The translations under genes and the position numbers were made by a program. A DNA stretch of 64,000 bases from Paenibacillus sp. OK003 (lineage in GTDB: Bacteria; Bacillota; Bacilli; Paenibacillales; Paenibacillaceae). Positions 53,108 through 63,300 of this stretch are shown piece after piece. Where the stretch lies: the NCBI RefSeq assembly GCF_900109515.1, contig NZ_FOBD01000020.1, forward strand, positions 41,917-105,916, given 5' to 3'. A model generated the notes under the pieces. It did no database searches. It was not told the DNA's origin and worked only from the letters and a program-made list of their open reading frames with translations. Positions within the stretch are counted from its first letter, which is position 1. Each line of letters starts with the position of its first letter.

Positions 53108-54052
53108 CTATCTCTTCTCAAAATGTATTTGTTTCCTTAAAACAGCTACGCCTTTTATATTTTTATCTCCTTTTTCTGTGGTATATCTTTCTATTCTCCC
53201 AAAGAATGTAATCTCAATCTCTTCAGACTTGTTTTTAGCCTCATTCAATTGAGATATAAATCTCTCAAACATTGGTTTGAACAGTTTAATTTGCGCAAAA
53301 GTGTCCGACTTTTCATTTTTCGATAGAGGCGTCTTTTTCAATTTTAATTGAACCCATGGATATCCGTTCTCATCTGGATATTCTTTTCCTATATTAGTAA
53401 AGGTACCTCTTAAACAAACTAATTCTTTAGGTGTTTTTGATTGAAATTTTTCAAAAACCCGATCCCAATTCTCAAAATATATATCCGTCCAAGGAGCGCT
53501 TACACCAAAAAATTTAAATTCCAGAAAATTCTGAGTTCCATGTTTCTCAAAATACTGGGCAATTTTCGCAAAAGCTCTCGCTGAATTTATGTAGTCAGAT
53601 AGCTTCTCTGTAGTATTTGTATAATTACCGGGTGATTTTTTTGGTTCTTTATTCTTCTCCCCTTTTTCTTTTATTGGAATTAAGTCCTGAGATAATAAAT
53701 CCATTAAAGATTTTTTCAAATCTACAGGAATATTAACTCTGATCACTAACTCTTTGTCTATAACTACTCCAGCAACTTTACTTGTAGGTAAATTCTGAGT
53801 TTTATTGTTTGTTTTGTTATAAGGACATTCACCACCCTCATAGTCTAAATGATTCTTCTTACCTCTATTCAGCCTCAATATTGGCGCCATGTATTTTTCA
53901 TTTTTTATGTAAGTTCCAACGAAACTGACATCAACATTACAGAATTCACATTTAAGAGAGTTATTCAGTTTTTCATCTAACTGTATGTCATCTACCGATA
54001 CTCTACCAGCAGTAGGATGCATAGCCCAACTCATTTTCAGTTTTGAACTCAT
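53108..54052 (-). CDS. Zinc-finger protein of unknown function in the AT-rich island
   Basis: A 314-residue protein. The N-terminal 85 residues carry CEFC (35-38), then HLDYEGGEC, giving a C-x2-C...H...C zinc site in the arrangement of CoiA-like/competence-type zinc fingers often fused to defence proteins. A Lys-rich linker follows (about 130-150). The C-terminal part (about 150-314) is mixed alpha/beta (FLEFKFFGVSAPWTDIYFENWD; IEITFFGRIERYTTEKGDKN) with no catalytic signature I can name. AAGGAGG lies 6 bases before the ATG. AT-rich like the cassette next to it, 202 bp away on the same strand. It may belong to the same island but need not be the same system. Confidence 0.6.
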   Translation of the reverse strand: MSSKLKMSWAMHPTAGRVSVDDIQLDEKLNNSLKCEFCNVDVSFVGTYIKNEKYMAPILRLNRGKKNHLDYEGGECPYNKTNNKTQNLPTSKVAGVVIDKELVIRVNIPVDLKKSLMDLLSQDLIPIKEKGEKNKEPKKSPGNYTNTTEKLSDYINSARAFAKIAQYFEKHGTQNFLEFKFFGVSAPWTDIYFENWDRVFEKFQSKTPKELVCLRGTFTNIGKEYPDENGYPWVQLKLKKTPLSKNEKSDTFAQIKLFKPMFERFISQLNEAKNKSEEIEITFFGRIERYTTEKGDKNIKGVAVLRKQIHFEKR

Positions 54053-54141
54053 AATTATCCTCCTTATCCATCTTATGATTTATATCGGAACATAATATAC
54101 TATTTTGTAGTTATATGGATGAAAATTGTGGAATACACTGG

Positions 54142-54175
54142 AAAAAAGAAACCCCGAAACATAACAATTCGAGGT
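54142..54175 (-). terminator. Terminator of the decayed gene region
   Basis: AACCTCGAA pairs with TTCGGGGTT around a 9-base loop; the minus strand continues TCTTTTTTCC. It shows that the region to its right was transcribed leftward. Confidence 0.75.
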
Positions 54176-54265
54176 TGTACTTACTATTACGATTCATATC
54201 TTGTTTTATTAGCTTAAAATTTGGACATCACCAAAAAGGGAGCAATTCAAATGCTGTTTGTCTGT

Positions 54266-54663
54266 TCACTTAATTTCTTGCGAAGACCCTTCTACAATAT
54301 CAATCATATAGACCTTATGCATGCCTAATTTTTCGGTAGTGGTAAGCTTGTATAATTCAGGTTTTTCTGTAGGTTTTAATATAGCCCACTGCCAATTAGA
54401 TCCCGGTCCAGTGGTTAAGGCTATTATCTCTTCAGTGTCCAGATCTAATGGAATGGCTTTCTTTTCAGCTTTATCAGAACCTCTCTTACAATTAAATTCA
54501 CCTGATTATTTCTCTCTGACATGTCGATTAATTCGATATTGTACTCATACTTCTAATCAGATGTGTAACAAACCGGATCACTTTCTACTTGATCTCGTTC
54601 CACCGTATTTTGTAATGCAGTTACAAAAGCCGGAGTACAGAAAAATAGTATAAAGATGAACAC
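54266..54663 (-). pseudogene. Decayed secreted-protein gene
   Basis: Leftward translation from about 54663 gives a signal-like start (VFIFILFFCTPAFVTA), then an acidic stretch broken by TAG after VCYTSD, continuing in frame as KYEYNIELIDMSERNNQVNL, a second stop after KRKPFH, and a shift into a frame reading KKAIPLDLDTEEIIALTTGP...EKLGMHKVYMIDIVEGSSQ before its own stop. At least one nonsense change and one frameshift are needed. Family not recognised. A rightward 110-codon frame over the same bases is its shadow. Confidence 0.6.
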
Positions 54664-54884
54664 CCTCCCACAATCATGGTACTTACACTCAACTGATAAT
54701 TCCATTTTTTTATGAGAATTACAATCGAGATCACATTAACAATTAGAGAAGGTATTCCATAGAAAAGCATGATCGGCATGCCAATTAAATCCAGGGATCT
54801 TTGAAAATTAGACGTCGCTCCAACTAAAAACCAAATGAATACTGCTACATTGATGAAAATAATAGTGATCCACATATATTTCAT
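54621..54884 (-). CDS. Small membrane protein, 87 residues
   Basis: Three predicted membrane segments (WITIIFINVAVFIWFLVGA; IGMPIMLFYGIPSLIVNVISIVILI; STMIVGGCSSLYYFSVL). The ribosome binding site is weak. It ends inside the signal-like start of the decayed gene next to it, so the two could have been an operon. No family recognised. The 54885-55049 stretch upstream shows nothing else. Confidence 0.45.
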   Translation of the reverse strand: MKYMWITIIFINVAVFIWFLVGATSNFQRSLDLIGMPIMLFYGIPSLIVNVISIVILIKKWNYQLSVSTMIVGGCSSLYYFSVLRLL

Positions 54885-55049
54885 CCAAGTCGAATTCTTT
54901 CACCTCTAAATCCTATCCATACATCAACACCGAGTCCTACAGCATTTTGTCTTCTGAATAGGATATTTCTTGAAGTCATGTATAACTGACATCTGGATAA
55001 TGCCACACTAAACATCGATAATCGGGACATGAACTTGTGCTCTCTAAAC

Positions 55050-55081
55050 AAAGAAAGCCGCTACAATTGCGACTTTCTTTG
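55050..55081 (-). terminator. Terminator of the Rhs locus
   Basis: AAAGAAAG-CGC...GCG-CTTTCTTT stem around TACAATT, 36 bases past the immunity-gene stop. The U-run comes from the AAAG arm and the CTTTGTTT exit. Confidence 0.7.
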
Positions 55082-55116
55082 GGTAGTTATTTTTTCTGGA
55101 ATTTTCATTAAGACAT

Positions 55117-55458
55117 TTAATTGATTTTTAATATTGATTTGACTTTATTCAACCCACATGACATTTTTTGATTAATTAAAAATAGTAAAGAAACAATTTC
55201 TATATGAGCTCTGCTTTCTTCTGGATTCAATGCAAACATTTCAGTGGTTTCGTTTAAAATAATTACCTCGAAATCACTTTCTTTAATGATAAAATGATCA
55301 GTTAATTCCATTTTTTCTCCTACAGAAGAGTGATTCAGAAAGTAGACAATCTCGTCAAGCATGTATTCTCTAACCTCAATATCCATAAACGATAATAACA
55401 TGTTTGCCGCTTTCCTTTTATTTTTAACAAAAAATTTTTCAATATCAAACGTGTTCAT
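55117..55458 (-). CDS. Probable immunity protein for the Rhs toxin
   Basis: A 113-residue, acidic, mostly helical cytosolic protein (FDIEKFFVKNKRKAANMLLSFMDIEVREYMLDEIVYFL; ESRAHIEIVSLLFLINQK). It begins 17 bases after the stop of the Rhs gene with GGAGGGGAG 3 bases before the ATG, the standard place of an immunity gene in polymorphic-toxin loci. Low GC matches the toxin tip. I do not recognise the immunity family; the assignment is by position, size and charge. Confidence 0.65.
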   Translation of the reverse strand: MNTFDIEKFFVKNKRKAANMLLSFMDIEVREYMLDEIVYFLNHSSVGEKMELTDHFIIKESDFEVIILNETTEMFALNPEESRAHIEIVSLLFLINQKMSCGLNKVKSILKIN

Positions 55459-55475
55459 GCACTCCCCTCCTAAAA

Positions 55476-58400
55476 TTATTTAGGATAAACACTCCATAAA
55501 TTTCCTAACTCATCAACAACTATTTTAATCATTTTTTCATTCCTAGTACCTACAGTTTTACCGGTATCAATTATTATTTCATAGGATTTTTGACCTTTGG
55601 ATCCTAATCCATTATTTGTAACACTCTTTATTTTACCGTTTTTGATTGAATTGGTAATTAACTTTTTGGCCTCTTCTTGAGTAGCGACATTAAATCTTGC
55701 CCAAGTTCCAGTACCACCAGAAAGATGTTTATTTTTTACCCAGATGTTTGAAATACCTTTTTTAAGAGCTTTTTTTCCAAGTGTAGACACGCTACTGCTT
55801 AAAATAGCATATCCACCACCTAATCCTCCCCCTGCTATTGTTATCCAAGCCACTTGTACGTCATAGCGATCTTGTCCATTTTCATATGCATTTAACAATT
55901 GTGTTTTAGCCACACTAGCATTGGTTTGTGAGTTGATAAATGCACCACTGGTTTGGGTTAATTGTGCATATAAATTGGAAAATTTAACACCTTTATCACC
56001 GTAGACCTTAGTAAAAACTTTGTTCAGGCTGGGTTTAAAGGAGTTATCCCCTTTCATTGCGGCACTCAACATCTTTTCAACTTCGTAATATGTCGAGGTT
56101 TTACGATGTCCACTTGGATCAACATATTTCAGTGGATTGTTATGAACATACGAATACAAATTCAAACTGAGCGGATCATTCAATTCTCCCTCGTACGTAT
56201 CCTCACCGATGAAACGTGCCATGCCTGGATCATACCAACGTGCCCGCAAATATTGCAGACCTACCGTATCATCCCAATATTCTCCGGCATAGCGAAGCAT
56301 ATTCGGTACGGTTTCCTCAGTTGTTAACGGTCCGCCCCAGATATCATAGGTATAGCTGTTCAACATTTTTCCTGCATCGTCCACAAGGCCAACGACATCG
56401 CCATGACCGTTCAATTGGTAGTATTCCAGTTTACCTGTTTGCTTGTCCTGGCGAGCCCATAATTGCCCATACAGATCATAGATATAGGCATATGTTAGCT
56501 CTGCTTTTCCAGACGTCACAGTGGCCTCAGCCATGAGTTTGGCTTCTTCATCGTAATAATAACGAATCGTTTGGTCGCCTTCCGTACGTTCATACAACAG
56601 TCCATCTCCATTATAGCTGTAGGTTACCGTTTTGCCTTCACCTGTTGCTTTAATCAGACGATTCTGGCTGTCATACGTATACTGTGCATCCTTTAGACCG
56701 TATACCTTACCACTTCCGGTACTGTACCGGTTACCATTCGGGTCATAAGTATACGTTTCTTTTTGCGTGCCCGTTTCGGTCTGAATCCGGCTCAATTCAT
56801 CGTATGTGTATTGATCGGTTTCCCCGTTCTGTGTACGGGACGTGATGTTTTTATTCCCATCATATTCATAGGCGAACTGTTGCACCGCAGATGTCCCTTG
56901 AGAGATCGTGATTCCCGACAGGTCATAGCCATTGAACTGGTAGCTTGTGCTGAGGCCCTTGCCAAACGACAATTTCTCCAGCAAGCTATTGGACGCATAA
57001 CTGAATGTCATACGATCCACAGGCGTCGTTCCCGATGCTGCGAGTACAGAAGCCCCTCCTGAACCCGAGGTAATATCCATGGAGGTTACCCGATTCATGG
57101 CATCTACTTCGCCGTGAATGCGCAAGGATTGTCCTTTGGCATCCGTTAAGGTATACCCTAGACGTTGCTGGGTATTGTTTTCGTAATCAAGTCGTGTCCC
57201 ATCCGGGAACGTCAGTCCGCTCAGCATCCCATCTGCTGCTTGATAACTGTACGTGGTCTTTCCATGATCATCTGTCATCGATGTTCTGCGGCCAATCTCG
57301 TCGTACGTATAGGATACATTCGTATCCGGTGCTTTCATACCTGTGAGCATGTTGTCACTGTTATACGTATACTCTGTTACTTTCCCAAGTCGATCCTGTT
57401 TTTTAATCAGATTACTTTTCTTATCGTAATATAAAGTTGTCGCATACCCGGCTGGACTCGGATGCGTCTGTTTAATGAGTCTTCCCAATTCATCATACTG
57501 TTTTGTGACTGTTTGCGTATTCGGTGATACGATCTGTGTCACTTGGCCCTGATAGCTATAGAAGTAGCGGCTTGTCTCTTGCTTCGGTGTTGTCACTGTT
57601 GTGATCTGTCCAAGCGCATCATACGTATAGGTCGTTCGTTGACCGTTACCATCGATAGATGCAATTACGTTACCATCGATATCATACTCGGTTTGTTGTA
57701 ACGGAACATATGCACCATTCCGATATTCTTCCACCGCCGTCACTCGACCAAGTAAATCCTTCTTCTCCCGTGTTTGATTGTCAGCAGCATCCTTATAGGT
57801 CACCGTTTGGGCCACAGCATCAATGTTGGTTGTTCCGGTGGTCCCGTCTGGATACTTTGTCTCTATCGCTTGTCCAAACGCGTCGACTACAACTCTCGTA
57901 ACATTGCCTTCAGCATCCTCAACAGCCGTAACATTACCTTCGCGGTCATAGGCGTATTTGTACGTAGCCTCAGCCGTCTGCTCTTCTACCAAAAGACCTA
58001 ACGGATTATACCGCTCGGTCGTGACAATGCCATCTGGCGATGTATTTGTAATGATGTTCTTAACATCATCATACGCCGTAGTTGATTTCGTACCATCAGC
58101 ATGGACGATTTGTAGAAGTCGCCCTCTCTTATCATACTGATACGATTCCTGTTCCCCGGATGCATCGGTTGTCTTTTCCAGTTCACCAGCATTCGTATAT
58201 TGATACGATTCCACGAGGGCTTCTGCTTTACCAGCAGCATCATTCACAGATATGGACTTGGATTTCACCAAATGGCCTGCATTAGCCTGATAACTCAACG
58301 TCGCTACGCTGTCTTTAGCTAAATAGCCTCCTTTATCCGTGGTGCTGATGACTCTTCCTTTATCGTCAAGCTTCAATTCCAATTCAGAGAGCAATTGCCC

Positions 58401-60287
58401 GCCGTATCCATTTTTAGTTGTGCTCCGCAGAACAGAGCCTTGGCTGTCATAGGTTGTTTCTGCGTATCTCTCCAATGTACTATTAATCTTGGTGGTCGAA
58501 CGAATAGGTTTGATCCAGTGATATGGAGCCTTACCCGTTTCATACGCATAGGTAGTTTCCTGTCCTGTACTTTGTTTTTCGGACGTCACCATTCCATTGG
58601 CATCGTAGGTCATGGTTGTGGTTAGCTTCTCGCCTGCACGTCCACCCTCACTAACCCACTCCGTCATTTGAGTCGGAAGGTTTCGCTTCGTCTGGTTATC
58701 GTACTGGAACTCCGTGGAATAAGTCACGTCATCTCCAGTTAACGTGTGCTTATCTGCGCGAACCAAATCTGGATGAGCTGCAGCGCTAAACGTTTTGGAG
58801 AACGTCCAAGTATCTACAGTGTTCTCTGCTTTCACTTTCGTGGTCCATGTTGCAGATTGACCGTAAGAGTCCAGATCTTCTCCCGAGTACTCAAAGTTAA
58901 CCTTGCCCAGAACTCCTTCGCCTTCCGTTGTACTAAACTGGCTCTTGCGCTCTCTTACTTTGAATACGAAATGAGAGGAAGCTTCGCCAATCTGCTTCAG
59001 CGCCGGAATATATGCATAATCCGTTATAGCTGATGAAGGGCTTGTAATGCGCGATAGCAACGCTGTATGCATCACACCTTGAGCATTTTGATTGCTTTGC
59101 AACTCAGGTAAAAAGTTGAATTTGGATTCCGGATAATAATACGTATACGTCGTTGTCCGATCGAGAGCATCTGTGTATTCTCGCAAAATGCGAATGCCTT
59201 CGTCCTCGCGTTGCGTGTATGTTGCTTTCCGATCCGTTCCGGCAAGCTGTACAGTAACCTTCAGGTTGTTATAAGCAAATGTCAGCGCCTGACCTTCGCT
59301 GTTTTCAATTCGTGCAATAGCTTGGTTTCCGTTCAATGTCGTATAGTGAATATTCACGGTATTCCGGTAGCCATCTGTAATTTGCAACAGTTCTCCGGCT
59401 TCATTAAATAGATAATCGTAGCCGTTTCGGATGGATAGACGGTAACTGCTAGATACGCCATTAACAGTCACGGTCGCATCTCGCTTAATGGTTAAGTCAT
59501 TCCATACGTAACCTTCCAGTTCCAGGTTCGCGTTTAAGCGGTAATAGCCCACGCCTGGAATCAGAATATACTGATGATCGCCACGTTTTTCCATGAAAGG
59601 AATGTCCCAACGCCACCCTTGCCCCAATCCAGCAGAGAGTTCTTCCTTGCGTGGCGTAACCTTATTGGAATACGTTTGTGTCGTTTCGTCATATTCAACG
59701 CCAAGTTGCCCAGTGGCTCTAGCGCTGTCATAGACTCGTGTCAGATCAAACGGAATGAGTCCAGGTAGCGAAAGGTCAGTACTCTGAATCATCATTTCCC
59801 CTGTAGCAGTAGAGATGGATTCCGCTCCGTAAGACGTCATATAAAGCGATGCGTCATCTCGGATATCTACATGGTTAAGTCCAGTTTCATCCACGGTCGT
59901 TCCAGTACCTGGAGCATCCTCTCCAAGAGCATTAATCGAGAACGTGTTTTGCTGTGATGAAGCGGAAGGGCGTAGCCCCTCCATTTGAATCGGTTCGCTG
60001 ATTTCTTGTGCTTCTAGCCATTTTTCAGCAGCCTCGCCGCCTGTGCGATCTGTCTGTAAAGCTTTATACAACTGGTACAACGAGTAACCCTGATCTAGTT
60101 TCTTCTCGATCCAATCTTCTTTGATACCAAATTGCTCTTTTAAACTATGGATTGTAATGTAGGTAGCGGAAGGGAGGGAATCCCTACCTTCTGCCGCCGC
60201 TGCTGCTTGTCCTCCATATCCAAAAGAACCGAACCCACTAAGAATCAATGTGACGCATAACCAAATAATCGTTATTTTCTTAAACAC
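55476..60287 (-). CDS. Secreted Rhs/YD-repeat polymorphic toxin
   Basis: A 1,603-residue protein. The signal peptide ends near GGQAAAAA; start GTG with GAGGTG upstream. About 130-300 is a DUF6531-like entry to the shell; 300-1330 hold many YD repeats (YTYDALGQ, YEYDGNKN), which form a hollow beta-cocoon around the toxin. The Rhs core ends with the conserved RARWYDPGMARFIGEDTYEG...YSYVHNNPLKYVDPSGH, at about residue 1394. The last 209 residues are a variable tip of lower GC. Its end (WVKNKHLSGGTGTWARFN; SYEIIIDTGKTVGT; KIVVDELGNLWSVYP) resembles small BECR-fold RNase toxins such as Ntox35-like domains (tentative). Used for contact-dependent competition. Confidence 0.9.
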   Translation of the reverse strand: MFKKITIIWLCVTLILSGFGSFGYGGQAAAAAEGRDSLPSATYITIHSLKEQFGIKEDWIEKKLDQGYSLYQLYKALQTDRTGGEAAEKWLEAQEISEPIQMEGLRPSASSQQNTFSINALGEDAPGTGTTVDETGLNHVDIRDDASLYMTSYGAESISTATGEMMIQSTDLSLPGLIPFDLTRVYDSARATGQLGVEYDETTQTYSNKVTPRKEELSAGLGQGWRWDIPFMEKRGDHQYILIPGVGYYRLNANLELEGYVWNDLTIKRDATVTVNGVSSSYRLSIRNGYDYLFNEAGELLQITDGYRNTVNIHYTTLNGNQAIARIENSEGQALTFAYNNLKVTVQLAGTDRKATYTQREDEGIRILREYTDALDRTTTYTYYYPESKFNFLPELQSNQNAQGVMHTALLSRITSPSSAITDYAYIPALKQIGEASSHFVFKVRERKSQFSTTEGEGVLGKVNFEYSGEDLDSYGQSATWTTKVKAENTVDTWTFSKTFSAAAHPDLVRADKHTLTGDDVTYSTEFQYDNQTKRNLPTQMTEWVSEGGRAGEKLTTTMTYDANGMVTSEKQSTGQETTYAYETGKAPYHWIKPIRSTTKINSTLERYAETTYDSQGSVLRSTTKNGYGGQLLSELELKLDDKGRVISTTDKGGYLAKDSVATLSYQANAGHLVKSKSISVNDAAGKAEALVESYQYTNAGELEKTTDASGEQESYQYDKRGRLLQIVHADGTKSTTAYDDVKNIITNTSPDGIVTTERYNPLGLLVEEQTAEATYKYAYDREGNVTAVEDAEGNVTRVVVDAFGQAIETKYPDGTTGTTNIDAVAQTVTYKDAADNQTREKKDLLGRVTAVEEYRNGAYVPLQQTEYDIDGNVIASIDGNGQRTTYTYDALGQITTVTTPKQETSRYFYSYQGQVTQIVSPNTQTVTKQYDELGRLIKQTHPSPAGYATTLYYDKKSNLIKKQDRLGKVTEYTYNSDNMLTGMKAPDTNVSYTYDEIGRRTSMTDDHGKTTYSYQAADGMLSGLTFPDGTRLDYENNTQQRLGYTLTDAKGQSLRIHGEVDAMNRVTSMDITSGSGGASVLAASGTTPVDRMTFSYASNSLLEKLSFGKGLSTSYQFNGYDLSGITISQGTSAVQQFAYEYDGNKNITSRTQNGETDQYTYDELSRIQTETGTQKETYTYDPNGNRYSTGSGKVYGLKDAQYTYDSQNRLIKATGEGKTVTYSYNGDGLLYERTEGDQTIRYYYDEEAKLMAEATVTSGKAELTYAYIYDLYGQLWARQDKQTGKLEYYQLNGHGDVVGLVDDAGKMLNSYTYDIWGGPLTTEETVPNMLRYAGEYWDDTVGLQYLRARWYDPGMARFIGEDTYEGELNDPLSLNLYSYVHNNPLKYVDPSGHRKTSTYYEVEKMLSAAMKGDNSFKPSLNKVFTKVYGDKGVKFSNLYAQLTQTSGAFINSQTNASVAKTQLLNAYENGQDRYDVQVAWITIAGGGLGGGYAILSSSVSTLGKKALKKGISNIWVKNKHLSGGTGTWARFNVATQEEAKKLITNSIKNGKIKSVTNNGLGSKGQKSYEIIIDTGKTVGTRNEKMIKIVVDELGNLWSVYPK

Positions 60288-60318
60288 TCCATCACCTCAA
60301 CCTAGATTTAGAGAATCA

Positions 60319-63300
60319 TTAATTAAATGGAAAAATCTTTTTCGTTCGTTTCGTCAAATTACCGTTGCGGTCATACTCAAATACAATTTGATCTCCTGTA
60401 AATAGAACGACTTTCAGCAATTGATTGCCATAGCCGTACTCATAGCTATTGTCATTGCGAATGTTCATCCACGCTGCCTTTATGGCTCCCTGAATCGGTT
60501 TTCCATCCTTTTCACTTATCTTGAGATAATAATTCTGTCCACCTTGAAGCTCCCATTCAAGAACAGTATATTGCTCACCATATACCTGTTCTTGCTCTAT
60601 TGAAGTAGCTACCGGAATACTCAGTTCCTTATCTGAATACAATTCGATCCGAGGTTCAATGGAAAAATCACCTGATTCCTTTATCGCAATCCGATACTTG
60701 TCAGAACTATAAGGACTAAAACGGTAGTACACATTCCCTTGCTGAACTGTGGGAAGCGCCGTCTCTGTGTTTTCATACAAAGTCAGAAACTCCACTTCCG
60801 CTTCCTTGACCGTAAAGTGCCGATAAGCACCTACAAATTTCAGCGTTTGGGCTGACACGTTATGCACCTGAATGTCAGACTTTCCAGGTACAAATTGTCC
60901 TCCTGTAGCGTTCTTTCCTTCCTTAACAACAGCTTGATTCTGATTTCGAATAACGTAATCATAAGTTCCTCCTTCAGAAGGAGAACCAACGAGTAAAGCC
61001 TCATAAGGTGAGGTATTCGAGAACAAGAGCGTGTTATTTGGAGTCAAATTCCGCTTGATAAGTGCAGGCTCCTTACTTGAACTGGCTGTCACAGGAGAAT
61101 TATATTGAATCGTTACAGGTTCCGTAGATACTACGGTAACGACAAGTGTTGCACCGGCAGGAATATCCCATGTTGCATGACTTTTACCTTCCACGAAATA
61201 CAATGCTTTATTGGATTTGTCGTAGACCGTATAATCCACAACGGAATTTATTCCTGCAATTCGTTCAATTTGAGCAGGTTCCGAACCCGGATTCGTAAAT
61301 ACTGCGCTCTCACCTTGTTTAATGGTGATTTCCAATTCTGGTGAAGGGACTTGATCATCTTGTCCACGGAAAACGCGGTAAATCCCACCATACGTTATGG
61401 GTTGATCTGAGATGTTGGTAACAACAACTTTTTTACCACCCAAGACATACGCCTCGATCGCTGTTGCTGTTCTACTGCTTGACACTGTTCCATCTACGTT
61501 GTAAATCGTGTAATCATACACCCGCCCCGCGCTGCTGGAAGCATCATTTCGCACCCTTTTCGAATCTGAGCTTATGTTGGTAAAAGCATAGCTCTCGCCC
61601 TTGTTCAACGTCACGCGCAGATAAGCCGGTTCCTGGCTATCCACTACGGAGAAATCATCCGTGTATTCAAATAACACAGGTGTACTTCCCCCTACCGTAA
61701 CGATGGCTTCACCGCCAGCTGGAATGGTGGCGAGACTTACATTGCTATTGAATTTGTCACTATGTGCTCTGCCATCTGCCTTATACACAGCAATATCAAA
61801 CAGCCCACCTATTTTTTTGGCATTACTCCGAATCGGGTTACTGAGTGAACCCCCATTGTGGAATTTGACCGATTGGCCCGGTGATACGGTAATCTTACTT
61901 AGTGCTTCATTAGGTCGATCCTCTACATCAAAAATGGTGTAAATCGCACCTATGGTTACAGGTTGAGCAGATACGCCTGTAATTACTGCTTTATTTCCAT
62001 AGTAAACAACTGGTTCAACCGCTGTTGCTTTTCTTGTACTCCGTTCTGTGCCATCCGGATAATATGTCACGTAATCAAATATTCGCCCTTGGCTGGTGGA
62101 CGCATCACTGTCGAGATATTCCCGATTGGTACTGTTATTCCAAAATGTCACGCTTTCTCCCTGTTTGAGTGTTACGCGATGGTATGCGGGTTCCATGCTT
62201 TCTTCAACCGAGAAATCATCCGTATAACTAAACTCAATTGGGACTTGCCCAACTACGGTCACGACTGCGTAACCTTGTGAGCGAATGATTGGATTCGTAT
62301 TTTTGTTGAAGCCATCCGAATGAACAACGTCTTCTGATGTATACAGGACATAATCAAAGAGAGCTCCGTTGGTACTGCTCGCATTGTTTTTGATTGGATT
62401 CGCTAAGGAACCATTGTTCCGAAAAATCATGGATTCACCAGGATATACAGTGATTCGAGTAATTGCATCGCCACCGGCTTTTTGGACATCAAATGTCCGA
62501 TAGGGTACACCATATGTTACAGGCGTTGCTGTAACCAAAGTTACAACGGCGGTTCTTCCTGCTGCTACAGTAGGTTTAGTGGTCGTATTCGTCCCTGTAG
62601 AACTTTCCGTTCCATCCGGAAGATAAACAACGTAATCATGCTTATCTTTGGTCGTTCCATCCGTTTGGAGTGCATCGGATTTGGAACTGATATTGGTGAA
62701 TTGGTAACTTTCACCTTGGCTCAGCGTCACTCGAGTATACGCAGGTTCATCGCTCCATCCACCGGTATAAACTTCGTAAGGGAGTCCAATGGTGACAGGC
62801 TGTGATCCAGCCCCTGTAAAGATAATCTCGTTTCCTCCCCCTAAGTAGGGTTTTCCGGTTGATTCAAAATTCGAACTAGAGAGACTTCCATCTTCGTTGT
62901 AGTTGGCATAGTCATACTTCCGATCTTGAGCTGTGGACGTATCCGCACTAACCGCTCTCGTTTGAGTTCCTTCATTGACGAACCAATAGCTCTCACCTTT
63001 GGACAATGTCGCTCTATGTAAGGCAGGATTCTCAGATACACTATAGGTAAACTCAACAGGGATGGTTACTGTAAATGCATTGACCCCACTTGAGGTTACG
63101 ACAGCGGTGTACCCAGCTCCTACGGATAAGCTACTCGTCGAATTCATGTTATCCGTTGAGATGCTTCCATCTGCTTTATAAACAGCATAATCATATGAAC
63201 TGCTTCTCGATGTTGCCGCATCTGTGCTCAAGGATCGAGAGCGAGTTCCAGTATTCGTGAAGCTGTAAGAATCACCAGGATACATCGTTATGACTTCTTC

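Noticed and set aside
54321..54653. Rightward 110-codon frame in the island
   Set aside because: Opposite strand of the decayed leftward gene, which has signal-peptide and acidic-protein features and a matching terminator.
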